A stretch of 64,000 nucleotides of DNA, from positions 10,997 to 74,996 of the forward strand of contig NZ_JBQKKT010000015.1 of assembly GCF_052116585.1 (NCBI RefSeq). Direction: 5' to 3'. The notes below the pieces were generated by a model that saw only the letters and a program-made list of their open reading frames with translations, did no database searches and was not told where the DNA came from. Of this stretch, positions 33,470-42,535 are shown in pieces; position 1 is the stretch's first letter; every line of letters starts with the position of its first letter. Made by a program: the position numbers and the translations under genes. Origin of the DNA: Luteococcus sp052116585. Its GTDB lineage: Bacteria > Actinomycetota > Actinomycetes > Propionibacteriales > Propionibacteriaceae.

Positions 33470-35629
33470 TCAATCCTGCACGATGGCCCGCCGTGGCGTC
33501 ATCCCGCCATCAAGTGTCCCTGTGGTGGAAGGATTTTCGACGCGTCGAGGCCACCAGAACCGCTCGCCCAGCAGCAGCCCGAGCGATGGCACGAGCACTG
33601 TGCGCACCACCAGGGTGTCCAGCAGCACACCGATGAAGATGACCACGCCCAGCTGGGCCAGCACCACCAGGGGCAGCACGCCCAGGACGGCGAAGACGGC
33701 GGCGAGCAGGATTCCGGCGCTGGTGATGACGCCGCCCGTGGCGGTGAGGGCCCGCAGCATGCCGAGGTGTGGTCCGTGTTCGCGGGACTCCTCACTGGCC
33801 CGGGTGATCAGGAAGATGTTGTAGTCCACTCCCAGCGCCACCAGGAAGACGAAGGCGTACAGCGGAACCGTGCCGTCAATCCGTTCGAAGCCGAGCAGGC
33901 CGGTGAAGACCCACCACGCCAGCCCCAGGGCGGAGACATAGGTGAGCAGCACCGTGCCCACCAGGATGACCGGCGCCACCAGCGATCGCAGCAGCAGGAC
34001 CAGGGCCAGGAAGACCAGTCCCAGCACGACGGGGAAGATCACCAGCCTGTCCCGGGCATTGCCGTCGGCGCTGTCCAGACGCTGCGCCTCCGTGCCGCCC
34101 ACATGGGTCTCGGGTAGGTCTTCGACGGCATCACGGATTGCGCGGACGGTGGCTGCCGACTCCTCGGATCCGGTGGGGGAGGAGGTGGTGACCTGCAGTT
34201 CCGCCACATCGGCGCCGGCAGCGGTTGGCTGCACCGAGCTGACTCCGGGCACCGTCTTGAGCAGTGTGGTGACCTGCTGGGTCTGGTTGGGCGGGGTGGT
34301 GATGATCGTCGGGTTGGCGGCACCGGCCGGGTAGGACTGCGCCAGGCGGTCGGCGGCAGTGATCGCCTCGGGCTTGCGCAGGAACTGCTCCGACGGGCTG
34401 AGCCCCAGCTGGATGGAGAACATGCCGATGGAGGCGAGTGCCAGCAGCAGTGTGGAGGCGATGGCCACCTTGCCGGGTTGACGCTCGACGAAGCGCCCGA
34501 CGCGCGCCCAGATCGAGTCCCCCTCGATGATGGACGGTTCACCCACCCTGGGGCTGCGCGGCCAGAAGATCCACCGGCCGAAGGCCACCAGTGCGCCCGG
34601 CAGCACCACCAGGACGAAGAAGGCGGCAATCAGCACGCCGACGGCGCAGGCCACGCCCAGCCCCCGGGTGGCGGGGAAGACGGACAGGACCAGCGTCATC
34701 AGGCCGACGAAGACGGTGGAGGCGCTGGCGATGACCGGTTCGACGGTGCGTCGGGCTGCCACCTTCATGGCCTCGAAGCGGTCCTCGTGGCGGCGCAGTT
34801 CGTCGCGATAGCGCGAGATCAGCAGGAGCGCGTAGTCGGTGCCGGCGCCGAAGACCAGCACCGAGAGGATGCCGGTGGTTGACTCATCCCAGGCCAGTCC
34901 CAGGCCGCTGAGCACGTGGGTGGCGAGTACGGCTGCGAGCCGATCGGCGACGCCCACCACGAGCAGGGGGATCATCCACAGCACCGGGGAGCGGTAGGTG
35001 AAGACCAACAGGATGGCCACCACCAGGGCGGTGGTGCCCAGCAGCTTGAAGTTGGCGCCGTCGAAGACGGCCCCCAGGTCCGTCTGGATCGCCGCGGGGC
35101 CGGTCACCTGGGCGGTTACGCCGTCGGGCAGGTTGGCGCGGGCCTGCTCACGTAGGCTGGTCACCTTCTCGTCGTAGTCGGTGGCCCCGACGCCCTGGAC
35201 GGTGACGGGGACGATCACGGCGGTGCCGTCCTCACTGGGGATCATCGGGGGCTTCGGCATGCCGCTGAGCTGGCTGGCCTTCTGCCCGATGATGCCCAGG
35301 GCCTGGGGGGTGAGCTCCGTGTCGCTCGCGAAGAGGATGATCGCCTGGCTGGAGTTCTTGCTGGGCAGCGACTGCTGCGCCTCGACGAGGGCTGCGGATT
35401 GGCTGCCAGCCGGCAGCGAGTCCAGCGCGGAGCGGGTGCGGGTGGCCTCGCCCAGCCCCACCATGGCGGCAACGCCGGCCAGCAGCAGGACGAGTGAGAG
35501 CAGTGGCCAGGCGAGGCGCCTGCGTGCAGAGGGGCGTTCCGTGCGGGACGAGTCCTCGTGCTGGGGTGTGCCCGAATCGTCGAGGGGTGCTTCGCCTCGT
35601 CGGGGCGCGGGGGAAGGGGTGGTGCTCAC
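33470..35629 (-). CDS. MMPL/RND-type membrane exporter
   Basis: A 719-residue transporter with the duplicated MMPL layout. A first helix (LAWPLLSLVLLLAGVAAMV) is followed by an external domain, five helices including the FGAGTDYALLLISRYRDEL motif (about residue 275), a second external domain and a second bundle with ALGVDYNIFLITRASEESREHG (about 595). Family members export lipids, siderophores or drugs. GTG 35629 is taken as the start (AGGCGG upstream). A MarR gene diverges from it, with a shared palindrome between, which suggests substrate-induced derepression. Confidence 0.87.
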   Translation of the reverse strand: MSTTPSPAPRRGEAPLDDSGTPQHEDSSRTERPSARRRLAWPLLSLVLLLAGVAAMVGLGEATRTRSALDSLPAGSQSAALVEAQQSLPSKNSSQAIILFASDTELTPQALGIIGQKASQLSGMPKPPMIPSEDGTAVIVPVTVQGVGATDYDEKVTSLREQARANLPDGVTAQVTGPAAIQTDLGAVFDGANFKLLGTTALVVAILLVFTYRSPVLWMIPLLVVGVADRLAAVLATHVLSGLGLAWDESTTGILSVLVFGAGTDYALLLISRYRDELRRHEDRFEAMKVAARRTVEPVIASASTVFVGLMTLVLSVFPATRGLGVACAVGVLIAAFFVLVVLPGALVAFGRWIFWPRSPRVGEPSIIEGDSIWARVGRFVERQPGKVAIASTLLLALASIGMFSIQLGLSPSEQFLRKPEAITAADRLAQSYPAGAANPTIITTPPNQTQQVTTLLKTVPGVSSVQPTAAGADVAELQVTTSSPTGSEESAATVRAIRDAVEDLPETHVGGTEAQRLDSADGNARDRLVIFPVVLGLVFLALVLLLRSLVAPVILVGTVLLTYVSALGLAWWVFTGLLGFERIDGTVPLYAFVFLVALGVDYNIFLITRASEESREHGPHLGMLRALTATGGVITSAGILLAAVFAVLGVLPLVVLAQLGVVIFIGVLLDTLVVRTVLVPSLGLLLGERFWWPRRVENPSTTGTLDGGMTPRRAIVQD

Positions 35630-35677
35630 GCGATGCCGCCTAGGGGTGGAAGTGGTTAAGATCGCTGACAACACGTC

Positions 35678-35690
35678 AGGTTAACAACCT
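35678..35690. promoter_or_regulatory. Palindrome between the MMPL and MarR genes
   Basis: AGGTTaacAACCT is a perfect 5-3-5 inverted repeat 49 bases upstream of the exporter start. It is a natural candidate operator for the divergent MarR protein. Confidence 0.5.
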
Positions 35691-35807
35691 TGGCGTCGAC
35701 GGAAAAGGCTCGCGCCGACGGAAATCCTGCGTCGATCTGGATTCAGCTCCTCAGACGTGACGGCGTGGGAGAATCCAGCAGAGTGGAAGGGTTGGCAGGA
35801 GGACGAG

Positions 35808-36275
35808 ATGGACGAGAGAGGACGTCGGGTGGTGCGTGAGAGCGTGCCCACCTGGACCCCGTCCCCGGTCCTGACCTCGCTCAACGAGCTCGCCCACGTG
35901 ATGGGGCTGGCCTGGCCCGCGGTGGCCCGCCGGGCAGACCTCACCGACTCCGAACTCCATGCCCTGCGGGAGCTCGCGCAGCGCGATGTCGGTCCGGCAG
36001 AGCTGGCTCGCACCCTGGGGGTGACCCGGGCTGCCGCCACGGGCATCGTCGACCGCCTGGTGGCCAAGGGTCACGTGGAACGCCACGCCCACCCCACCGA
36101 CCGTCGGCGCACCGTGCTGGACCTGACCGAGTCCGGCCGTGGCGAGGTGGCGGGATTGCTCGCGCCGATGCTCACCGCCCTTGCCGAATCCGACGCGAAG
36201 CTGACTGAGCAGGAAAAGGTGCTGGTCAGCCGCTTCCTCGACGAGGTGATCGAGGCCGTGCGCACGGTCCTCTGA
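35808..36275 (+). CDS. MarR family transcriptional regulator
   Basis: A 155-residue winged-helix regulator. LTDSELHALRELAQ, VGPAELARTLGVTRAAATGIVDRL and the wing ERHAHPTDRRRTVLDLTESG are typical of MarR. ATG 35808 is preceded by AGGAGG; an earlier frame start at 35757 is less likely. It is divergent from the MMPL exporter and likely represses it. Confidence 0.88.
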   Translation: MDERGRRVVRESVPTWTPSPVLTSLNELAHVMGLAWPAVARRADLTDSELHALRELAQRDVGPAELARTLGVTRAAATGIVDRLVAKGHVERHAHPTDRRRTVLDLTESGRGEVAGLLAPMLTALAESDAKLTEQEKVLVSRFLDEVIEAVRTVL

Positions 36276-36368
36276 GTGCGAGCCCTGCGTCCCTTCAGCA
36301 CGTCCACCCGTCGCGTCCCATGGAACGGATCACGCACGTCGAATCGCGACGCACGGCACAGTGGGGGC

Positions 36369-37265
36369 ATGAGGATCGCAGTCATCGGAACAGGCGCACT
36401 GGGCGGGTACTTCGGCGGGCTGTTGGCCCGCGACGGGCACGAGGTGGTCTTCACGGCCCGTGGGGAACACCTCCGTGCGCTGCAGGGCGACGGCCTGCGC
36501 ATCACCGGGCAGACCAGCCTGGCGATGCCCATCGACGTCACCGACGACGCCACGACGATCCCCCCGGTGGAGCTGGTGCTCCTGGCGGTCAAGGCCACCC
36601 AGCTCGACGATGTGCTGCCCACTCTGGCCGGGATGATCGGCCCGGGGACGGCCGTCATCACCTTGCAGAACGGGATCGAGGCACCCCAGCAGGTGGCCGA
36701 CGTGCTGGGGCAGGAACACGTGCTGCCGGGCATCGTCCGGGTCTACACCCGCATCGCGGCGCCTGGTGTGATCGACCACATGGGCGGCCCGGGTTCCATC
36801 ACCTTCGGCGAATGGGACAACGCTGCCAGTGAGCGTGCCGGACGGATCCGGGAGGCCTTCCAGCACGCCGGGATCGTCAGCGAGGCCCAGGCCGACATCT
36901 GGCAGGACCTGTGGCACAAGGTGATGTTCGTCGTGCCCACCGGCATGCTCGGAGCGCTCGCCGGGGTGGAGCTCGGCGCGCAGCGCACCACCCTGCGCCA
37001 GGGGCTGACTGCGCTGATGGCCGAGGTGGCGCAGGTGGGAACCGCTCACGGGATCGACCTCGACGGGGCAGTGGAGCAGACGCTGGCCTTCGCACACCGG
37101 ATGCCCGCCGAGGCCACCACCTCCATGCACCGCGACCTCGACGAGGGGCGCCCGGGCGAGCTCGATCCGTTGGTGGGGGGCATCCGTCGTCTGGGTGCAG
37201 CCGTCGGGGTCCCGACGCCGGTCTTCGACCTGGTGCACGAGGTGCTGTTGCAGCGCCTGCAGTGA
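36369..37265 (+). CDS. panE: 2-dehydropantoate 2-reductase family protein
   Basis: A 298-residue NADPH reductase of the ketopantoate reductase fold. It starts MRIAVIGTGALGGYFGGLLA (Rossmann GxGxxG), followed by LLAVKATQLDDVLP and LQNGIE, with the C-terminal all-helical domain containing LWHKVMFVVP and the catalytic Lys. It reduces 2-dehydropantoate to pantoate for CoA synthesis, although paralogues of this family act on other substrates. Confidence 0.8.
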   Translation: MRIAVIGTGALGGYFGGLLARDGHEVVFTARGEHLRALQGDGLRITGQTSLAMPIDVTDDATTIPPVELVLLAVKATQLDDVLPTLAGMIGPGTAVITLQNGIEAPQQVADVLGQEHVLPGIVRVYTRIAAPGVIDHMGGPGSITFGEWDNAASERAGRIREAFQHAGIVSEAQADIWQDLWHKVMFVVPTGMLGALAGVELGAQRTTLRQGLTALMAEVAQVGTAHGIDLDGAVEQTLAFAHRMPAEATTSMHRDLDEGRPGELDPLVGGIRRLGAAVGVPTPVFDLVHEVLLQRLQ

Positions 37266-37279
37266 GGCCCCTCAATCAC

Positions 37280-37315
37280 GCTGGTGGGGTGGGCGCGGAG
37301 CCCCACCCCACCAGC
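37280..37315. terminator. Intrinsic terminator after panE-like gene
   Basis: A 14-base perfect stem (GCTGGTGGGGTGGG pairing with CCCACCCCACCAGC). Confidence 0.8.
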
Positions 37316-37393
37316 GGATCCTTACGCGTCACCGCTCGCTTGGTGCTGTGCCAACCGAATCCGGTCATTCCGCAAGAGGTCGGCAAGCGAAAT

Positions 37394-37669
37394 TCAAGCT
37401 GGTTTTGTGACAATCGTTGTTGTTGCCAGCATCAGGCTCGCATCAAAGACGATGCCCACGACTGCTGCCGCGAGGCAAAAGCCAGCCGCCAAGCCCGCCC
37501 ATCGCCTACTTCCTCGCATTCGCCAGCAGAGAAGGGCAAGCGCGGCACACAAGACTGGTGAGAATGGCTGGAATGGCATCGAAGCGAGAGCCAAAATTCC
37601 CAGGATTGGGCAAGAAAGATCACTTGGGTGAAGGCTCGATATGTTCGTTTTGGTCGCGGTGTATTCCAT
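37394..37669 (-). CDS. Small two-helix membrane protein
   Basis: A 91-residue frame beginning MEYTATKTNISSLH, with two membrane segments (LSCPILGILALASMP to ALALLCW, and GLAAGFCLAAAVVGIVFDA). The spacing resembles DUF4190-like proteins. It lies seven bases after the secreted protein gene on the same strand. The ribosome binding site is weak. Confidence 0.5.
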   Translation of the reverse strand: MEYTATKTNISSLHPSDLSCPILGILALASMPFQPFSPVLCAALALLCWRMRGSRRWAGLAAGFCLAAAVVGIVFDASLMLATTTIVTKPA

Positions 37670-37676
37670 TCTTGTG

Positions 37677-38359
37677 TCAGCTGAGATTGCAGCTGGTGGA
37701 GGACTTGTAGTTGTAGCCGTTGGCATTGAGCCGAAGCTGCAGGCAAGGGGAGGGGTTCTGGAGCGGATATCCCGCCACATTCAGCTGGAACTTCCACTGC
37801 GCCCTGCCGCGTCCCTCCCGGCCGGCATTGAATGTGTTCTTCGTGGGGAATCCGTTCGCGAGATCCCAGCCGGGTGCAATGATTTCGTGCCAGACGTTGT
37901 AGACAGACACGCTGGTCACCCTTCCGCTGCCGACGCAAACCGAGGTGGTCTGACCGTACTTGACCAGCGTGATGCCAACAATCGACTTCCCTGCTGCGGA
38001 GTTTTGCATGGCCCAGCAACCGGAGTACCACTGTGGGACGGTGCTTCCGACCCCGGCATTGTTCAGGGCCTTTGCCATGGTGGTGTCGCCCGGGGCTCCG
38101 GTGGCGGTGTTTCTCGGGGCGGAGACCTTGGTCTCTGTCGAGACAATCTTGGAGGCCTCCCCGTAGGCCTCCTTCTCGGCTGGATCGAGGGCTTGGAAGG
38201 CGGCATTGGGATTGGCACAGGACATCACTCGGCGAGCGATCGCCTGGCCTGTCTTCTCGGAGCCCTTTGTGTCGGCTGGTGCGGCGTGGGCGGGCATTGC
38301 CCAGATTGCACTGGTGGCAAGGGCGAGTGCTGCTACGGCGAATCGGGGGGGGTCAGCAT
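37677..38359 (-). CDS. Secreted cysteine-containing protein, out of frame at a G8/C8 tract
   Basis: Mature residues run uninterrupted from MPAHAAPADTK to the C-terminus, with Cys pairs and an aromatic-rich C-terminal domain (WKFQLNVAGYPLQN). A signal-peptide core (FAVAALALATSAIWAMPAHA) lies immediately upstream in frame. The only well-placed start, ATG 38359 behind GGAAGGAC, is one frame off because of a run of eight C on the coding strand (38345-38352). Adding one C, or removing two, fuses them into a 227-residue secreted protein. The domain was not recognised. Confidence 0.6.
38345..38352. other. G8 homopolymer in the signal-peptide region
   Basis: Eight G on the plus strand at the point where the start codon and the signal peptide of the secreted protein lose frame. 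Nine would restore the frame. Confidence 0.7.
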
Positions 38360-38512
38360 GGGAGTGTCCTTCCTTCGGTCTTCATTGACCGGCCGGGGGT
38401 GGCCTTGAAGCAAGGATGGGGCAAACCGTCGTTTGGGGTAAGGCCTTTGTGGGACTTTCTCACTCCAGTTTTACTTGTGTGGAAGGGATTTCTCGGTGAC
38501 GGGCTGCCCTGC

Positions 38513-39697
38513 TCAGAGCTGCTGGCTGCGCAGATAGCGCCCGAAATGGGGCACCGTGAAGGCCACCTTGCCGCGTTCGGCCGAATAGATCAGCCCCTTC
38601 TTCATCAGGGCGTCGCGGGCCGGCGAGAGACTCTGGGGCTTGCGGTCCAGTACGTGCGCGACGGTGGCGGTGTGCACCTGGTCGGCATCGTCATCGCCGT
38701 CGGAAGCCTCCGCCATGGCACGCAGGTACTCGCGTTCGGCAGGAGTGGCGCGCTCGAAGCGGGAGCCGAAGAAGCCGACGGCCAGTTCCGCCTCGGCCTC
38801 GGGAGTGGCGACGCGCACGTCGTCCGCGGTGATGGGGCTGCTGGGCGCCAGGTCCCAGACCACCTTGCCGTAGGCCTGGATGAAGTAGGGGTAGCCGCCG
38901 GTCAGCTGGTACATCTGCGTCAGGGCCTCCTCCTCGAAGGCGGCCTCCTCGTCCTCGGCGGGCAGTGTCAGCGCCAGGTCTGCGGCCGCGCGGTCGAGTC
39001 GGTCGATCCGGTTGTAGCGGAAGAGACGCTCCGAATAGCTCTTGGACGCGCTGAGCACGGCGGGCAGGTGCGGCAGGCCTGCTCCGACGACGATCAGCGG
39101 AAGGCGCTGCTGACTCAGCTCGTGCACCGCGGCGCACATGGCGGAGACGTCGTCGGGGCGCAGGTCCTGCATCTCGTCGATGAAGATGCCGATGCCCACG
39201 CCCATGTCCTGCGCCAGGCCACCGACGTCGGTGAACAGTTCCACCAGGTCGATCTCGATGTCTCCGGAATCAGCCCGGCCCTTGGTGGCGGGCACCATGA
39301 TCCCGGGATTCCACTTCTCGTTGAGTTTGGCACCGGGCTTGGCGTCGCGCTCGATGAAGGCCTTGATGGTGCCCAGTACGGTGTCCGCGTCGGGATGGCC
39401 CAATTCGCGGACGGCCATGTGCAGTGCGGCACCCAGCGGGCGACGGATGCCCTGCTCCGGGCGCGCCTCGAACTTGCCGGTGCCCCACTTGGCGCGCACC
39501 GCCTGCCCGCGCAGGGCATTGAGCAACACGGTCTTCCCGACGCCACGCAGCCCGGTGAGGATGATGGACCGCTCTGGCCGCCCCTTGGCCGTGCGCTCCA
39601 GGACGACGTCGAAGGTACGGATCTGCTCGTCGCGGCCGGCGAGCTCCGGTGGTCGCTGGCCGGCGCCAGGGGCGTACGGATTGCGGATCGGGTCCAT
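38513..39697 (-). CDS. AAA/STAND-like ATPase, unknown function
   Basis: A 394-residue ATPase. Walker A is LTGLRGVGKTVLLNAL at about residue 48 and Walker B is IGIFIDEMQDL at about 165. A sensor-1-like strand LPLIVVGAGLPHL follows, then a C-terminal winged helix (FERATPAEREYLRAMAEA to HFGRYLRSQQL). The layout resembles Orc1/Cdc6-like and archaeal-type ATPases that are common in actinobacteria as orphan genes. ATG 39697 has no clear ribosome binding site, so the message may be leaderless. Tandem palindromic repeats lie just upstream. Confidence 0.75.
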   Translation of the reverse strand: MDPIRNPYAPGAGQRPPELAGRDEQIRTFDVVLERTAKGRPERSIILTGLRGVGKTVLLNALRGQAVRAKWGTGKFEARPEQGIRRPLGAALHMAVRELGHPDADTVLGTIKAFIERDAKPGAKLNEKWNPGIMVPATKGRADSGDIEIDLVELFTDVGGLAQDMGVGIGIFIDEMQDLRPDDVSAMCAAVHELSQQRLPLIVVGAGLPHLPAVLSASKSYSERLFRYNRIDRLDRAAADLALTLPAEDEEAAFEEEALTQMYQLTGGYPYFIQAYGKVVWDLAPSSPITADDVRVATPEAEAELAVGFFGSRFERATPAEREYLRAMAEASDGDDDADQVHTATVAHVLDRKPQSLSPARDALMKKGLIYSAERGKVAFTVPHFGRYLRSQQL

Positions 39698-39741
39698 GGA
39701 TTCGAGTGTATGCGTGGCTCTAGCGATTTCCCGAGAGGGGT

Positions 39742-39781
39742 CCAGAGATCTCTCGAATCGGCCAGAGATCTCTCGAATCGG
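39742..39781. repeat. Tandem 20-base repeats with internal palindrome upstream of the ATPase
   Basis: Two exact copies of CCAGAGATCTCTCGAATCGG, each containing the palindrome AGAGATCTCT. They lie in the gap between the ATPase gene and a divergent membrane-protein gene and look like paired operators. Confidence 0.7.
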
Positions 39782-39870
39782 ATGGTGCGGCCGGTGGTGC
39801 GCGAGGTGGCTCGGTGCATGCGCCGCCCCGGTTCGGCTCCCCTCGAACCCGCGGGCTGCGACCATGGCGT

Positions 39871-40275
39871 GTGATCATCGTCGTCTTCGTGCTGCTCACC
39901 ATCTGCCTGGAGATGTCCATCTACCTGGCGGGAAAGGCCGTGGTTGCCGTGGTGCGACGGATGCGCATTCTCGCCCACCCCGGCTGGGTTTTCACTCGGG
40001 CGGTGGTGGAGCGCGTCGAGAACAACGCACATCCGGACCAGCTGGACTCCTATGTGATCCGCTACCCCATCGACGATGGCACCTGGCGTCGGAAGGAGAT
40101 CCGAACCCACCGGCTGCCCCGGGTGGGTTTCGAGGCTCCGCTGCGCTTCGATCCGGCGAACCCCCAGCGCATCGTCGGGTGGTGCGTGCCCAGTCCGACT
40201 CCGCGCAAGGCGCTCGCGATCGCGGTTCTTTCGGGGGTGCTGGCGGCGCTCGCCTTCTGGCTCCATCTGCGGTGA
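39871..40275 (+). CDS. DUF3592-like membrane protein
   Basis: A 134-residue protein with membrane helices at both ends (IIVVFVLLTICLEMSIYLAG and ALAIAVLSGVLAALAFWL). The small domain between them, with VIRYPIDDGTWRRKE and LRFDPANPQRIVGW, fits the DUF3592 pattern. GTG 39871 is the preferred start; a GTG at 39814 is possible. Divergent from the ATPase. Confidence 0.6.
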   Translation: MIIVVFVLLTICLEMSIYLAGKAVVAVVRRMRILAHPGWVFTRAVVERVENNAHPDQLDSYVIRYPIDDGTWRRKEIRTHRLPRVGFEAPLRFDPANPQRIVGWCVPSPTPRKALAIAVLSGVLAALAFWLHLR

Positions 40276-40487
40276 GGTCGCGGTCTTCGGTGATTGTGAG
40301 CTGCCGGTCTGGACTCGTGGAATGGTGCAGCGACGGGTCGTCTCCCGTCTTCTTGATGACTATTAATGCCTCTAGGGAAAACCAGATATTGGCGTGAAGT
40401 TCCTTGTCAAACCCTTGTGCAACGATTAACGCAACGTTCTGCTCTCGAAAAGTTCCGAAAAGTGGTGACAACGAGCTGATGGGTATG

Positions 40488-40518
40488 TAAGGCTTGCCTA
40501 AGTAAGCCAAGCCTAAGC
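40488..40518. promoter_or_regulatory. Iron-box-like sequence (IdeR/DtxR type)
   Basis: TAAGGCTTGCCTAAG followed directly by TAAGCCAAGCCTAAGC gives overlapping inverted and direct copies of a GCCTAA-type half site, as in actinobacterial iron boxes. It lies 50-80 bases upstream of the siderophore-binding protein. The match to the 19-base consensus is partial. The remaining part of 40276-40487 shows nothing else. Confidence 0.55.
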
Positions 40519-40565
40519 AACCAAAGACGCCACCCACGGCGTCCCGCCCACTGAAGGACCCAACG

Positions 40566-41504
40566 ATGCTCCGACGCCTCATCACCCCCATCGCTGCCGC
40601 CGCACTGGTGCTCACCGCCAGTGCCTGTGGATCGCAGGACACCGCCACTCCCGCTGCCAAGAGCGACGAGAAGATCAGCGTGAAGCACGCGCAGGGCACC
40701 ACCGAGGTCGCCAAGAACCCCAGCAAGGTCGTCGTGCTGGACTACGCCGTGCTCGACAACATGCGCGCGCTCGGCGTCTCCGAGAACGTCATCGGCGTGC
40801 CGACCAAGACGCTTCCCAAGTTCATGGACGAGTTCAAGGACAAGGACAACGTGGGCACCCTCAAGGAGCCCGATGTCGAGAAGATCGCCGAGCTGGAGCC
40901 CGACGTCATCCTGATCGGGGGCCGCACCGCCCCCAAGTACGCCGACCTCAACAAGGTGGCCCCAACCGTGGACCTCACCGCCGACAGCAAGGACTTCCTT
41001 GGCTCGCTGGAGAAGAATGCCGGCGTCATCGCCGAGATCTACGGCAAGCAGGATGCCCTCAAGACCCAGCTCGATGAGGTGACCAAGGCCGTCGACGAGA
41101 CGAAGGCCGCGGCCAAGAATGCCGGCACCGGGCTGGTGCTGCTGACCAGCGGCGGCAAGCTCTCGGCCTACGGCCCCGGCAGCCGCTTCGGCATCATCCA
41201 TGAGGAGTTCGGCGTCACCCCCGCCGCCAAGGACCTCAAGGTGGACAACCACGGTCAGGCCGTGAGCTTCGAGTTCATCAGCTCCACCAACCCCGACCGC
41301 ATGTTCGTCATCGACCGTGACGCCGCGACCGGCCAGGGCGGCAACAGCGCACAGCAGGTGCTCGACAACGCGCTGGTGAACAAGACCAAGGCCGCGCAGG
41401 ACAAGAAGATCACCTACCTGGACGGCTCCCGCTGGTACCTGCTGGGCACCGGCCTCGACAACACCGTCGAGATGGCCAACGAGATCAAGAAGGGTCTGGC
41501 ATGA
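40566..41504 (+). CDS. Iron-siderophore ABC transporter, substrate-binding lipoprotein
   Basis: A 312-residue lipoprotein with a signal peptide and lipobox LTASACGS (Cys about residue 21). The periplasmic-binding-protein type III fold has VVVLDYAVLDNMRALGV, ELEPDVILIGGR and a long central helix. It resembles the CeuA/YclQ group that binds catecholate siderophores such as petrobactin or bacillibactin. It is the first gene of a four-gene operon, probably iron-repressed through the box upstream. Confidence 0.88.
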   Translation: MLRRLITPIAAAALVLTASACGSQDTATPAAKSDEKISVKHAQGTTEVAKNPSKVVVLDYAVLDNMRALGVSENVIGVPTKTLPKFMDEFKDKDNVGTLKEPDVEKIAELEPDVILIGGRTAPKYADLNKVAPTVDLTADSKDFLGSLEKNAGVIAEIYGKQDALKTQLDEVTKAVDETKAAAKNAGTGLVLLTSGGKLSAYGPGSRFGIIHEEFGVTPAAKDLKVDNHGQAVSFEFISSTNPDRMFVIDRDAATGQGGNSAQQVLDNALVNKTKAAQDKKITYLDGSRWYLLGTGLDNTVEMANEIKKGLA

Positions 41505-42535
41505 GCCTCCTGACGATCGACAGGAGCGCCACTCGCGCTGCCGCCCCGACGCCCGCCGTGCGCCCCCGCACGGCGGGCGCCGCCGCGTCCGCGGCCCCTC
41601 GCCGCAGCCGCACCGGCAATGCCGTCGCGATGATCGCCGGGCTGGTGTGCCTGGCCGTGCTGGCCGCCGGATCGCTGGTGGTGGGCGTCGCCGAGCTGGA
41701 CGCGAACGTGCTGCTCAATTCGCGCCTTCCCCGCACGATCGCCCTGGTGTTGTCCGGCAGCGCCCTGGCGGTCAGCGGCCAGATCATGCAGCTGCTCACC
41801 CGCAATGTCTTCGTCGAGCCCAGCACCGCCGGCACCATGGAATTCGCCACCGCCGGGCTGCTGGTCAGCGCGCTGTTCTTCCCCGGGGCGCCCGTGGTCG
41901 TCAAGATGATCTTCGGTGCGGTCGCCGCGCTGCTGGGCACCGCCATCTTCCTGCGCATCCTGGCCGTGGTGCCGCTGCGCGACATGCTGGTCACCCCGCT
42001 GGTCGGCATGATGCTGGGTGGCGTGGTCAGCGCCGGCGTCACCTTCGTGGCCTACCGGATGGACCTGGTCCAGTCGCTCAGCTCCTGGACCACCGGCGAC
42101 TTCTCCGCCGTGCTGGCCGGACGCTACGAGCTGCTGTGGATCGCCGGTGCCCTCACCGTGCTGGCCGCACTGCTGGCCGACCGCTTCACCGTCGCCGGCA
42201 TGGGCGAGGCCTTCACCACCAACCTGGGGCTCAACCACCGTCGCACCGTGATGATCGGCATGTCGGTGGTGGCCGTGGTCAGCGCCACCGTGGTGGTGAC
42301 CGTCGGCGCCCTGCCCTTCCTGGGTCTGGTGGTGCCCAACATCGTGCGCAACACGATCGGTGACAACTGCCGCCGCGCCGTGCCGTGGGTGGCCCTGCTG
42401 GGCGCCGCCTTCGTGCTGGTCTGTGACCTGGTCTCCCGAATGGTGATCCACCCCTTCGAGATGCCGATCGGCACCGTGATGGGTGTCACCGGCGCGATCG
42501 CCTTCCTCGTGATCCTGCTGCGGGGACGTCGTTGA
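41501..42535 (+). CDS. Iron-siderophore ABC transporter permease (first)
   Basis: A 344-residue FecCD-family permease with about nine helices. The N-terminus is Ala/Arg-rich. SRLPRTIALVLSGSALAVSG and GLVVPNIVRNTIGDN are the conserved coupling regions. It overlaps the binding-protein gene (ATGA) and the next permease. It resembles CeuB/YclN. Confidence 0.88.
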   Translation: MSLLTIDRSATRAAAPTPAVRPRTAGAAASAAPRRSRTGNAVAMIAGLVCLAVLAAGSLVVGVAELDANVLLNSRLPRTIALVLSGSALAVSGQIMQLLTRNVFVEPSTAGTMEFATAGLLVSALFFPGAPVVVKMIFGAVAALLGTAIFLRILAVVPLRDMLVTPLVGMMLGGVVSAGVTFVAYRMDLVQSLSSWTTGDFSAVLAGRYELLWIAGALTVLAALLADRFTVAGMGEAFTTNLGLNHRRTVMIGMSVVAVVSATVVVTVGALPFLGLVVPNIVRNTIGDNCRRAVPWVALLGAAFVLVCDLVSRMVIHPFEMPIGTVMGVTGAIAFLVILLRGRR

